Below are positions 15,694 to 25,842 of a stretch of 64,000 nucleotides of DNA, one piece after another. The notes under the pieces are model-generated. The model saw only the letters and a program-made list of their open reading frames with translations, had not been told where the DNA came from and did not search any database. This DNA is from Polaromonas sp. UBA5171 (lineage in GTDB: Bacteria > Pseudomonadota > Gammaproteobacteria > Burkholderiales > Burkholderiaceae_C): contig DHWX01000125.1 of NCBI GenBank assembly GCA_002413395.1, positions 5,262 through 69,261 of the forward strand, given 5' to 3'. A program made the position numbers and the translations under genes. Within the stretch, counting starts at the first letter, position 1, and the number at the start of each line of letters is the position of its first letter.

Positions 15694-18600
15694 TTATTCA
15701 TAAACTATGCTGGCAGCACCGCTCCCGGCCTGCACCATCCAGCTCGCCAGCGCCGCATCACTCGGGAAAAACCTGGCGGCGTCGCCCAGATGAATTTCGG
15801 CGGTGGCTCCACCCCGCCGCAGGCTCAGGCGAACCGGCAAGCCACGGCTGAATTCCCCTTGTTCCGACATCTCGCGGCGCGGCGGAAACTCCTTGACCAG
15901 CCGCGCAATGTCTGGTGCCGTGCCATTGACAGCCACGCGCAAATACTTGCCGAACTTGCAGCGCGCGGCCTCCAGGCCCCACACCTGCGTGACCTTGAAG
16001 CGACGCCCAAAGCGTTCGTTGCCCGCTTGCAGGGTGCCCTGCACGATCACCAGCTCGTCATCCTTGAGCAGGTCGCGATTGGCGTTGAGCAGGTTTTCAT
16101 CCACCGTGGCTTCCAGCACGTCGGTTTTGTCATCCAGCTTGAAGATCACCAGCTTGCCACGGTTGCCATTGATCACGCGCAAATCACTGACGATGGCCGC
16201 CAGCAACTGCGGCTCGCGGGAGTCAATCAGGTCCTCAATTTTTCGCCGGGCAAACTGCCGAACTTCGGCCTCGACCTCGTCAAACAGATGGCCCGACAGA
16301 TAAAACCCGATCGCCGTTTTTTCGTGCGCCAGACGCTCCTTCACGCCAAACGGCAGCGCAGCCACCAGCGGCGGCTCCTGCGTGCTGGCGGCGTGCGAGT
16401 CTGACATATCGAACAGCCCACCCTGATTGGCATTGGCCTCGGCGGCGGCGGCAAACTCAAAGGCGCGGTCCACCGACGCCAGCAGCGCCGCGCGGTTCAG
16501 ATGCAGGTTGTCAAAGGCGCCTCCCTTGATGAGCGCGTCGACCGTGCGCTTGTTCAGCCGGCTGCGGTCCACCCGCACGCAAAAATCATACAGCGAGGTA
16601 AACGCCCCGCCCTCTTCGCGGGCCGCCACAATCGCCGCAATCGCCTGCTGGCCGGTGCCCTTGATGGCACCCAGGCCGTAGCGCACGGCAGTTGCGCTGA
16701 TCGGTTCAAACCGGTAGTCACCGCGGTTGACATCCGGCGGCTCAAACTGGATGCCCATTTTTTGGGCATCGCCAAACAGCACCTTGAGCTTGTCGGTGTC
16801 GTCCGCCTCCACGCTCATGTTGGCGGCGAAGAACTCTGCCGTGTAATGCACCTTGAGCCAGGCGGTGTGGTAGGCCAGCAGGGCATACGCCGCGGAGTGC
16901 GACTTGTTGAAGCCATAGCCAGCAAACTTTTCCATCAGGTCAAACACCTCGTCGGCCTTTTGCTCGCTCAGGCCGCCCGCGCCCGCGCCTTTGCGGAACA
17001 CCGCGCGCTGCGTGTCCATTTCATCCTGGTCTTTCTTGCCCATGGCGCGGCGCAAGATGTCGGCGCCGCCGAGCGAGTAACCGCCCAGAATCTGCGCCGT
17101 CTGCATCACCTGCTCCTGATAGACCATGATGCCGTAGGTTTCCTCCAGGATGGCCTTGACGCGCGGGTCCGGGTATTCAGGCGTTTCCTTGCCCTGCTTG
17201 CGCGCGATGTAGGTCGGAATCAGCTCCATCGGCCCGGGCCGGTAAAGCGCATTCAGGGCAATCAGGTCTTCAAGGCGGTTGGGTCTGGCGTCCTTGAGCA
17301 TCCGCTGCATGCCGATGCTTTCAAACTGGAACACGGCTTCGGTCTGACCGCTGCTGAACAGCTCATACACTTTTTTGTCGTTCAGCGGCAAGTCCTCGAA
17401 GCTGAAATCCTTCCGCTCGGGATAGCGCTGGACGATGAACTGTCTGGCCATTTCCAGGATGGTCAGGGTGGCCAGGCCCAAAAAGTCGAACTTGACCAGG
17501 CCAATCGCCTCCACGTCGCTTTTGTCGAACTGGCTCACCGCCGAACCGCTTCCGGGCTGCGCATAGAGCGGGCAAAAATCAGTGAGCTTGCCCGGCGCGA
17601 TCAGCACGCCGCCCGCGTGCATGCCAACGTTGCGTGTCAGGCCTTCAAGCTTGCGGGCCAGTTCCAGCAACGTGCGCACATCTTCTTCCTTGCGTTCGCG
17701 CTCGGCCAGAATGGGCTCGGCTTCCAGGGCGTAAACCAGCTTGTCGTTTTTGTCACGATCGGCTGGCGGCAATTGCAACGACACGGCCTGCCCGGGTTTA
17801 TTGGGAATCAGCTTGGAAATGCCATCACAAAACCCGTATGGGAAATCAAGCACACGGCCCACATCGCGAATCGCCGCGCGCGCCGCCATGGTGCCAAAGG
17901 TGACAATCTGGCTCACGGCCTCCTTGCCGTACTTGTCTTTCACATAATCGATCACGCGGTCGCGATTGAGCTGGCAAAAGTCAATATCGAAGTCAGGCAT
18001 GGACACCCGTTCCGGATTCAGGAAGCGCTCAAACAGCAGGTTGTACTGCAACGGATCCAGGTCGGTAATTTTCAGCGCATAGGCGACCAGCGAGCCGGCA
18101 CCGGAACCCCGCCCCGGCCCGACCGGGCAACCGTTGTTCTTGGCCCAGTTGATGAAGTCGCCGACAATCAGGAAGTAGCCCGGGAAGCCCATCTTCAGAA
18201 TGGTGTCGATCTCGAACTCCAAGCGCTCCACATAGGCCGGTCGTTTGCGCTGGCGCAGCGCTTCATCGGGATAAAGACGCGCCAGCCGCGCTTCCAGCCC
18301 TTCCAGGGAAGCATGGCGAAAATAGGCATCCATCGGCAGCTGCACACCGTCGACTTCGGGCGTTGGGTAGTTGGGCAACTGGGGCTTGCCCAGCTCGAGC
18401 GTGAGGTTGCAGCGCCTGGCAATCTCCAGCGTATTGGCCAGGGCCGATGGCACGTCGGCAAACAGTTGCGCCATCTGTGCCGACGACTTGAAATACTGTT
18501 CACGCGTGAATCGGCGCACGCGCCGTGGATTGCCCAGAATTTCGCCTTCGGCAATGCACACGCGCGCCTCGTGGGCCTCGTAGTCCTGTTCAGCGAGAAA

Positions 18601-19203
18601 CTGCACGGGATGGGTTGCCACCACCGGCAATTTGAGCCGGGCCGCCAGCTGCACGGTGGCCACCACATGGCGTGCATCATCCGGACGCTGGGCGCGCTGC
18701 AATTCCAGGTAAAAGCGATGGGGAAACAGGCCCGCCAGATGCAGGGCGCAGTCCAGTGCCCGTGCGCCATCACCCTGCACCAGCGCCTGCCCCACGGCGC
18801 CGCCCTGCGCGCCCGACAGGGCGATCAGGCCCTGGTTGAGCTCTTGCAGCCATTCGAGCTTGATGATGGCCTGGTCGCGCACCACGTTTTTGGTCCAGGC
18901 ACGCGTCAGCAGTTCCGACAGATTCAAGTAGCCCTGTCGGTTTTGCACCAGCAGCAGCAGGCGGGCCGCCGCTGCCCCGGCTTCCTTGCCCGGCACCTGC
19001 ACCCAGACGTCGGCGCCAATCAGGGGTTTGATCCCGGCCTTGCGCGTTTCCTTGTAGAACTTGACCGTTCCAAACAGGTTGCTCAGGTCGGTAATGGCCA
19101 GAGCCGGTTGCTGGTCGCGTGCCGCGACCCGAACAATTTCATCAATGCGGTTGGTGCCGTCAACGACTGAAAACTCAGTGTGAATTCTTAAATGGACAAA
19201 CAT
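15694..19203 (-). CDS. dnaE: DNA polymerase III alpha subunit
   Basis: 1,169 residues, the replicative polymerase. It has the N-terminal PHP domain (FVHLRIHTEFSVVDG), the polymerase core with catalytic acids in MPDFDIDF (about 405-407) and the third in VKFDFLGL, the tandem helix-hairpin-helix region, and a C-terminal OB fold with the tau-binding tail. Family members begin MFVHLR, so I start at 19203; an ATG three codons upstream (19212) is possible. It is convergent with tolA, 67 bases apart. Confidence 0.97.
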   Translation of the reverse strand: MFVHLRIHTEFSVVDGTNRIDEIVRVAARDQQPALAITDLSNLFGTVKFYKETRKAGIKPLIGADVWVQVPGKEAGAAAARLLLLVQNRQGYLNLSELLTRAWTKNVVRDQAIIKLEWLQELNQGLIALSGAQGGAVGQALVQGDGARALDCALHLAGLFPHRFYLELQRAQRPDDARHVVATVQLAARLKLPVVATHPVQFLAEQDYEAHEARVCIAEGEILGNPRRVRRFTREQYFKSSAQMAQLFADVPSALANTLEIARRCNLTLELGKPQLPNYPTPEVDGVQLPMDAYFRHASLEGLEARLARLYPDEALRQRKRPAYVERLEFEIDTILKMGFPGYFLIVGDFINWAKNNGCPVGPGRGSGAGSLVAYALKITDLDPLQYNLLFERFLNPERVSMPDFDIDFCQLNRDRVIDYVKDKYGKEAVSQIVTFGTMAARAAIRDVGRVLDFPYGFCDGISKLIPNKPGQAVSLQLPPADRDKNDKLVYALEAEPILAERERKEEDVRTLLELARKLEGLTRNVGMHAGGVLIAPGKLTDFCPLYAQPGSGSAVSQFDKSDVEAIGLVKFDFLGLATLTILEMARQFIVQRYPERKDFSFEDLPLNDKKVYELFSSGQTEAVFQFESIGMQRMLKDARPNRLEDLIALNALYRPGPMELIPTYIARKQGKETPEYPDPRVKAILEETYGIMVYQEQVMQTAQILGGYSLGGADILRRAMGKKDQDEMDTQRAVFRKGAGAGGLSEQKADEVFDLMEKFAGYGFNKSHSAAYALLAYHTAWLKVHYTAEFFAANMSVEADDTDKLKVLFGDAQKMGIQFEPPDVNRGDYRFEPISATAVRYGLGAIKGTGQQAIAAIVAAREEGGAFTSLYDFCVRVDRSRLNKRTVDALIKGGAFDNLHLNRAALLASVDRAFEFAAAAEANANQGGLFDMSDSHAASTQEPPLVAALPFGVKERLAHEKTAIGFYLSGHLFDEVEAEVRQFARRKIEDLIDSREPQLLAAIVSDLRVINGNRGKLVIFKLDDKTDVLEATVDENLLNANRDLLKDDELVIVQGTLQAGNERFGRRFKVTQVWGLEAARCKFGKYLRVAVNGTAPDIARLVKEFPPRREMSEQGEFSRGLPVRLSLRRGGATAEIHLGDAARFFPSDAALASWMVQAGSGAASIVYE

Positions 19204-19337
19204 GCGCTTCATTTTAGGGCGGGCACCAAACCAGCTTTGGCCTGCTTGCGGCGCCTTGAGGCAGCCCTTGCCTACAATCAGTCACATCAAGCAAAATTTT
19301 CAAGCCAAAAAGGGCCGTTGCCCGCATTTGATCCGCC

Positions 19338-20648
<1,311 letters not shown>

Positions 20649-20678
20649 AAAAGCGGTGCGAACTACGGGGGTATCAAA

Positions 20679-21236
20679 TCAGTTGCGCTGAAACCTGCCT
20701 GCCACCCCAGCCACGCGTTTGCCAAAATTTCGGGCGTTTTCCAGGTCACCTGGCAGCATTTCATTGGCCCCTGCGTCAGTGGGCGACTGCGCGACGGCAC
20801 CACTGTACGATCCAAGGTAGTTGGCATCGTTGCGCTGGGCCGCCTTGCTGTTGCTGGGTAGCACGCCCTGACTGACCCAGATGCCGCCGTGCTGCATCGC
20901 CAGGGTAAACAGGTAATTCAGGGTGGACGCCTTGTCGCCATTGAGCGCCGAGCTGTTGGTGAAGCCGGCAAACAGCTTGTCTTTCCAGGTCTCCGTGTAC
21001 CAGATCCTGGAAGACGCGTCGGCAAATTTCTTGAACTGCCAGCTGATGTTGCCCATGTAAGTCGGCGAACCCATGATGATGGCATCGGCAGCGTTCAGTG
21101 TCTCCCAGCCACCCTCGGGCAGATTGCCATCCGCATCAATGGCAAGCAGCTCCGCGCCAGCACCGTCAGCCACCGCCTGGGCCATGCGCTGGGTGTGCCC
21201 ATAACCGGAGTGGTAAACCACGACCACTTCTGCCAT
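20679..21236 (-). CDS. Flavodoxin-like NAD(P)H-dependent oxidoreductase (WrbA-like)
   Basis: 185 residues with the FMN phosphate loop HSGYGHTQRMA and the second loop GSPTYMGNISWQFK. These are WrbA/flavodoxin family features. I choose the ATG at 21236 because AAGGA lies 8 bases upstream; another ATG two codons earlier is too close to it. It is the distal gene of a pirin-doxX-flavodoxin group that runs away from a LysR regulator, but the terminator at 21276 separates it from doxX. Confidence 0.8.
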   Translation of the reverse strand: MAEVVVVYHSGYGHTQRMAQAVADGAGAELLAIDADGNLPEGGWETLNAADAIIMGSPTYMGNISWQFKKFADASSRIWYTETWKDKLFAGFTNSSALNGDKASTLNYLFTLAMQHGGIWVSQGVLPSNSKAAQRNDANYLGSYSGAVAQSPTDAGANEMLPGDLENARNFGKRVAGVAGRFQRN

Positions 21237-21275
21237 TTTCATTTTCCTTGAATCAAGGGTTGAAAGTATTCACCC

Positions 21276-21314
21276 AAAAAAAATCGCTCAACAATGCAAC
21301 AGCATTGTTGAGCG
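21276..21314 (-). terminator. Rho-independent terminator after doxX
   Basis: A perfect 13-bp stem (21285-21297 with 21302-21314, loop of 4) is followed on the minus strand by eight T residues (21276-21283 as A on the plus strand). It lies 18 bases after the doxX stop and before the flavodoxin gene, so it ends most doxX transcripts. Confidence 0.88.
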
Positions 21315-21332
21315 ACATTATCAGGGACCGAT

Positions 21333-21743
21333 TCAGTTGCCGCGCTTGGCGTCAACGCTCCAGTCACCAGCGCCCCAGGCAGCCAGGGTCAGCAAACCAC
21401 CCACAATGGCCATGTTCTTGAAGAACAGGAGTTGGGTGACCATGATCTGCCCAGCGGGAACGGCCCAGTACTTGTGAAAGAAAAAGCTGGCCACCAGCGT
21501 GAAAAAGGCCAACGCCAACGCAGCCCAACGGGTGCCCAAGCCAAAAATAAGCGCCAGTGAGCCGACGATTTCAATCACCAAAGCCACCGCAGTTGCGGCC
21601 TCGGGCATCGGAATGCCGCCGGAGGCGGTGTAGCCGACACTTCCCGCAAAGCCTGTCAGTTTGCCCCAGCCCGCAGGCAAAAACATCAGGGCAAAAAGCA
21701 AGCGGCCTATCAGCGACAGGGGATTTTTGAGAGAGTCAAGCAT
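21333..21743 (-). CDS. DoxX family membrane protein
   Basis: 136 residues with four predicted membrane helices (residues 10-30, 48-70, 72-90, 105-125). The conserved start LIGRLLFALMFLPAGWGKL is the DoxX/SURF4 pattern. Relatives take part in quinone-linked or thiol stress metabolism, but the exact reaction is unknown. AAGGAGT precedes the ATG. It lies 110 bases from pirin on the same strand and may be co-transcribed with it. Confidence 0.82.
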   Translation of the reverse strand: MLDSLKNPLSLIGRLLFALMFLPAGWGKLTGFAGSVGYTASGGIPMPEAATAVALVIEIVGSLALIFGLGTRWAALALAFFTLVASFFFHKYWAVPAGQIMVTQLLFFKNMAIVGGLLTLAAWGAGDWSVDAKRGN

Positions 21744-21853
21744 AAGGAGTCCTTTGTTAAAAAAATAAACGGAAAAATGATGGATTAAAAAAAATGAGAA
21801 TGAACCAGTGCTACGAACAAACGCCCATCCCCTCCATGGAACCTGACGGTGCC

Positions 21854-22555
21854 TCAGGGCGCCAGATCAAATACCAGTACTTCGGCCAATTGGCCATGGG
21901 CCAGCTGTAATTGGCTTTCTGACTCCAGCTTGGCGGCATCGCCTTGATGCAGCACCTGCCCATTCACCTCAAGCTGCCCGCGAATCAGGTGCACATAAGT
22001 CTTGCGCCGAGGGTCAAGCGGCCACGTGACAGCCTCTTTGCCATCAAACAGGCCCGCATACATCCTGGCGTCAGCATGAATCAGCACCGAGCCCTGCGCG
22101 CCATCGGGTGACGCCACCAGTCGCAGCGCGCCACGCTTGTCGGTTTCAGAAAAGGTTTTTTGCTCATAGCTGGGGGCGATGCCGGTCGCATTGGGCTCAA
22201 TCCATATCTGCAGAAAATGCGTGACCTGCCCTTGCGCATGATTGAATTCGCTGTGCTGCACGCCAGTGCCGGCGCTCATGCGCTGCACATCGCCGGGCGG
22301 AATGCCCTTGACGTTGCCCATGCTGTCCTGATGCGCCAGCTCGCCGCTCAGCACGTAGCTGATGATTTCCATGTTTTGGTGACTGTGCGTGCCAAAGCCC
22401 TTGCCCGCCGCGATGCGGTCTTCGTTGATGACGCGCAGGTTGCCAAAGCCCATGTGCGCCGGATCGTAGTAACCTGCGAACGAAAAGGAATGGAAAGACT
22501 TGAGCCAGCCGTGGTCGGCATAACCGCGTTCGCCGGAAGTTCTGAGGCTGATCAT
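21854..22555 (-). CDS. Pirin family protein (bicupin, quercetinase-like)
   Basis: 233 residues. The metal ligands of pirins are all present: His57 and His59 in GTHSHQNMEI, and His101 and Glu103 in GVQHSEFN. The second cupin domain follows from residue 130. Bacterial pirins can open quercetin oxidatively and can also act as redox or metabolic regulators. It is divergent from the LysR gene with 109 bases between, a layout that suggests control by that regulator. Confidence 0.87.
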   Translation of the reverse strand: MISLRTSGERGYADHGWLKSFHSFSFAGYYDPAHMGFGNLRVINEDRIAAGKGFGTHSHQNMEIISYVLSGELAHQDSMGNVKGIPPGDVQRMSAGTGVQHSEFNHAQGQVTHFLQIWIEPNATGIAPSYEQKTFSETDKRGALRLVASPDGAQGSVLIHADARMYAGLFDGKEAVTWPLDPRRKTYVHLIRGQLEVNGQVLHQGDAAKLESESQLQLAHGQLAEVLVFDLAP

Positions 22556-22641
22556 TTGGTGCTCCTTTCAAGGTGCGTCTGCAATACCGCTACTGTAGGC
22601 GCCGCAGCGAGTCTGGTGATTGCGTATATTTGATGGCATCA

Positions 22642-22656
22642 TTCAAATTATTTGAA
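22642..22656. promoter_or_regulatory. LysR-type operator between pirin and the LysR gene
   Basis: TTCAAATTATTTGAA is a perfect 15-base palindrome and contains the T-N11-A LysR motif. It ends 8 bases before the regulator's ATG and lies about 87 bases upstream of the pirin start, the usual place for an autoregulatory and divergent activation site. Confidence 0.65.
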
Positions 22657-22664
22657 CATTCATC

Positions 22665-23615
22665 ATGGCAGTGATCAACAACCCGGTACGAGATGCCCTT
22701 ACCCCAGAAACCATTGCCCTGGTGGGTGCCGTGCATCGCACCGGAAGCATGGCAGCCGCTGCGCGCGAGCTAGGCGTCGTTCCCAGCGCCCTGACTTACC
22801 GTGTTCGCCAAGTAGAAGACGCCCTGGATGTGCTGCTGTTTGACCGCTCATCGCGGCAGGCCAAACTGACCGTGGCGGGCAAGGAACTGCTGCGTGAAGG
22901 CAACCGCCTGCTGACAGAACTCGATGCCGTGGCAAACCGCATCAAGCGCGTGGCAACCGGTTGGGAGCCGCAGTTCACCCTGGCCATTGACAGCGTGATC
23001 TCCATCACCACGGTGATGGAGTTGTGCGAGGCCTTTTTTGCACTGGCCCCACCCACGCGCCTGCGGATTCGCGAAGAGGCGTTGTCAGGCACGCTGGAGG
23101 CGCTCACGTCCGGTCAAGCCGACCTGGCCATTGGCGTTGTCATTCAGCCGAACACCCATGGCAGCGTGCACAGCAAGCCGCTGGGCGCTCTGGACTTCGT
23201 CTATGCGGTGGCGCCACATCACCCGCTGGCCACCGCCGTCGAGCCGGTGCCGGACACGGTGATCCAGCAGCACCGCGCCGTTGCGGTTGCCGACTCCGTG
23301 CAACATGGCGGCGGTACCACGGTGAACCTTCTGGGTGGCCAGGACGTGTTCACGGTTCCGGGCATGTCCGCCAAGCTCGAAGCCCAGTTGCGCGGCCTGG
23401 GCGGCGGATTTTTGCCTGAATACCTGGCCCGGCCGTACATCGTGGCCGGCCGGCTGGTGGTCAAGCAGGTGCAGCGCCCGACGCGCGTGCCGCGAATGAG
23501 TTACGCCTGGCGTGACAACGACGCCGGCCAGGGTCGTGCCTTGCAGTGGTGGCTCAAGCAACTGGAAAAGCTGCCGACCCGGGTTGCCTTGCTGGAGCGC
23601 CCGCACAGCATTTGA
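22665..23615 (+). CDS. LysR family transcriptional regulator
   Basis: 316 residues. The N-terminal winged HTH spans 15-75 (SMAAAARELGVVPSALTYRVRQVEDALDVLLFDR). The remainder is the periplasmic-binding-like effector domain. It is divergent from pirin-doxX and overlaps a palindromic operator, so it most likely controls that group and itself. The effector is unknown. Confidence 0.9.
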   Translation: MAVINNPVRDALTPETIALVGAVHRTGSMAAAARELGVVPSALTYRVRQVEDALDVLLFDRSSRQAKLTVAGKELLREGNRLLTELDAVANRIKRVATGWEPQFTLAIDSVISITTVMELCEAFFALAPPTRLRIREEALSGTLEALTSGQADLAIGVVIQPNTHGSVHSKPLGALDFVYAVAPHHPLATAVEPVPDTVIQQHRAVAVADSVQHGGGTTVNLLGGQDVFTVPGMSAKLEAQLRGLGGGFLPEYLARPYIVAGRLVVKQVQRPTRVPRMSYAWRDNDAGQGRALQWWLKQLEKLPTRVALLERPHSI

Positions 23616-23713
23616 TTGAATGCAAGCTGCCGCTGCGTGTAGAGTGCGTTTATGCTTGCACCGGTAACATGAATTGATCCAGCCATTTCATCCACCTCGA
23701 AAAGTACAACGAC

Positions 23714-24787
23714 ATGCGTAAAAAATCCTCCCCTTCAGCTGATTCCTGGCATCCCCGCCATATAGCCGTGGTGGGTGCCGGCATTGCCGGCATTGCTTGC
23801 GCGCGCACCCTGACGCAGGCGGGTCACCACGTGACGATATTCGAGAAAAGCCACTCGGTCGGCGGCCGCATGGCAACGCGGCAAACCGAGTTTGGCGGTT
23901 TTGATCACGGCACCCAGTATTTCACCGTTCGTGATGCGCGCTTTGAAAAGGCGCTGGCAACGGCCTCGGGGCTGGTGCGGCCCTGGAGCGCCAACACGGT
24001 ACGCATCCTGGATGAAGCCGGCCGTGTGGTGGCATCGGCACCGCCGCCCAGCGAGGCGCACTGGGTCGCCACGCCAGGCATGAATGCGCTGGTGCGCCAA
24101 TGGGCCGCACCGCTGGAGGCTGCGGGCAGCCTGACGCTGCAAACCGAAGTCAGCCGCATCGAGCCCGACAAACTGCACCCGGAACGCTGGCAACTGCAAA
24201 CGGAAGGCCCGGGTGCTGACAACCGCGTGTATTCCGGTTATGACGCCGTGTTGCTGGCCATGCCCTCACCCCAGGCGCTGGCGTTGCTGCTCAGCTCGCA
24301 GCAAGGCAAGACACTGAGGGCAGACCTTGGCCGCGTGAGCGTAGCTCCCTGCTGGACCCTGATGCTGGCGTTTCCGCAAGCCGTGCAGCCCACGCTGGCG
24401 CACCTGGGCCCCCAGTGGAACGCTGCACGCAGCACCCACCACCGCATTGCCTGGCTGGCGCGCGAATCGTCCAAGCCCGGCCGTGAGCCAATTGAGCGCT
24501 GGACCGTTCAGGCCAGCACCGAATGGTCGCAACGCCATCTTGAAGACGATGCCGAGCGCGTCACGGCCAAGCTGCTCAAGGCTTTCACCGAAGTCACCGG
24601 CATCCGCGCGGAGCCTCCCTACGCAGTGGCATACCGTTGGCGTTATGCCCAAACCACCGAACCCCTTGGTAAAACCCACCTCTGGGACCCGAAATCCAGA
24701 ATCGGTGCCTGCGGCGACTGGTGTCTGGGCCACCGCGTGGAAGACGGTTTTATCTCGGGTCTGGAAATGGCTCTGGCGATTCTTTAA
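23714..24787 (+). CDS. Renalase-like FAD-dependent oxidoreductase
   Basis: 357 residues. The N-terminal dinucleotide fold is VVGAGIAGIACA, with the FAD-ribose Glu in IFEKS followed by GGRMATR, the signature of renalase/amine-oxidase-type flavoproteins. The C-terminal FAD segment is GACGDWCLGHRVEDGF. Bacterial renalases oxidise misformed dihydro-NAD(P) isomers; whether this one does is not visible. The gluQ gene starts 18 bases downstream on the same strand. Confidence 0.82.
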   Translation: MRKKSSPSADSWHPRHIAVVGAGIAGIACARTLTQAGHHVTIFEKSHSVGGRMATRQTEFGGFDHGTQYFTVRDARFEKALATASGLVRPWSANTVRILDEAGRVVASAPPPSEAHWVATPGMNALVRQWAAPLEAAGSLTLQTEVSRIEPDKLHPERWQLQTEGPGADNRVYSGYDAVLLAMPSPQALALLLSSQQGKTLRADLGRVSVAPCWTLMLAFPQAVQPTLAHLGPQWNAARSTHHRIAWLARESSKPGREPIERWTVQASTEWSQRHLEDDAERVTAKLLKAFTEVTGIRAEPPYAVAYRWRYAQTTEPLGKTHLWDPKSRIGACGDWCLGHRVEDGFISGLEMALAIL

Positions 24788-24805
24788 CTGCGCGAAGTAA
24801 CCGGC

Positions 24806-25816
24806 GTGGAAGCCATTCCTTATAGGGGTCGCTTCGCTCCTTCTCCAACCGGCCCGCTGCATGCAGGTTCGCTGGTCGCGGCACTGGCGAGCTGGCTTGA
24901 TGCGCACGTCCACGACGGCCAGTGGCTGGTGCGTCTGGAAGACGTGGACACGCCGCGCTGCCTCCCCGGTGCGGACCAAACCATCCTCGCGCAATTGGCC
25001 GACTGCGGCCTGCGGCCCGACGAACCGCCGGTTTATCAGACACCGCGCGGCGTGCTGTACCAGCAGGCGCTGGATCAACTCGCGGCTGACGGTTGGGCCT
25101 ACCCCTGCGGCTGCACTCGGCAAGACATCGAACGGGCGCTGGCCGCCTCAGGGCAGCTCAAGCCGCGCCATGCCGAGCTGGTGTACCCGGGGACCTGTCG
25201 TGACGGACTGCATGGCCAGAGCGCGCGTGCCTGGCGTTTTTTTACCGAAAAATACGAAAAAAATCGGGTTTCAGCCGGGATACTACAAACACATTCTGCT
25301 GTTCAATCAGCAATGCATGGCACGCCGTCTGCAATGACTGGCAAGCACCTGATAGCGTGGCACGACCGACGGCTGGGAAACCAGACGCAGCATGTCAGCC
25401 GGGACGTGGGCGATTTTGTTCTCAGGCGCGCTGACGGTTTCTGGGCCTACCAGTTGGCCGTGGTGGTGGACGATGCCGCGCAAGGCATCACGCACGTTGT
25501 GCGCGGTGAAGACCTGGCCGACAACACCGCACGGCAAATCCTGCTGCAAAATGCGCTCGGTCTGCCGACACCGCAGTATCTGCATGTGCCGCTGGTGCTG
25601 GGCAGCAACGGCGAAAAGCTTTCCAAGCAAAACGGCGCGCAGGCGCTCGACACCTCACGCCCGCTGGCAGCTCTGAACCAGGCCGCCGCAATGCTGGGTC
25701 TGCCCGCTCAAGCAGGATCCGTCCCTGTTGCGCTGGCGGCATGGCTCATGCAGTGGCACAACCTCTGGGCAAGCCCCCGCCACATGCCCATCACGGCACC
25801 GGAAGCGCCTGGGTAA
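24806..25816 (+). CDS. gluQ: Glutamyl-Q tRNA(Asp) synthetase
   Basis: 336 residues, a GluRS catalytic core without the anticodon domain. It glutamylates queuosine in tRNA(Asp). The HIGH-like motif is PTGPLHAGS and the KMSKS-like motif is EKLSKQN; zinc cysteines appear in CGCTRQD. The start is GTG at 24806. Residues about 147-183 form an extra stretch (from EKYEKN to MTGK) with AT-richer DNA that breaks the conserved block before WHDRRLG; it looks like inserted sequence. It is convergent with the TadA fusion. Confidence 0.88.
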   Translation: MEAIPYRGRFAPSPTGPLHAGSLVAALASWLDAHVHDGQWLVRLEDVDTPRCLPGADQTILAQLADCGLRPDEPPVYQTPRGVLYQQALDQLAADGWAYPCGCTRQDIERALAASGQLKPRHAELVYPGTCRDGLHGQSARAWRFFTEKYEKNRVSAGILQTHSAVQSAMHGTPSAMTGKHLIAWHDRRLGNQTQHVSRDVGDFVLRRADGFWAYQLAVVVDDAAQGITHVVRGEDLADNTARQILLQNALGLPTPQYLHVPLVLGSNGEKLSKQNGAQALDTSRPLAALNQAAAMLGLPAQAGSVPVALAAWLMQWHNLWASPRHMPITAPEAPG

Positions 25817-25842
25817 GCCAGACTGCCTGCCCCCTCCAGGCG

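Noticed and set aside
16501..19170. 889-codon open frame on the plus strand
   Set aside because: It lies opposite dnaE and arises from GC-rich codon structure; no family sequence is present.
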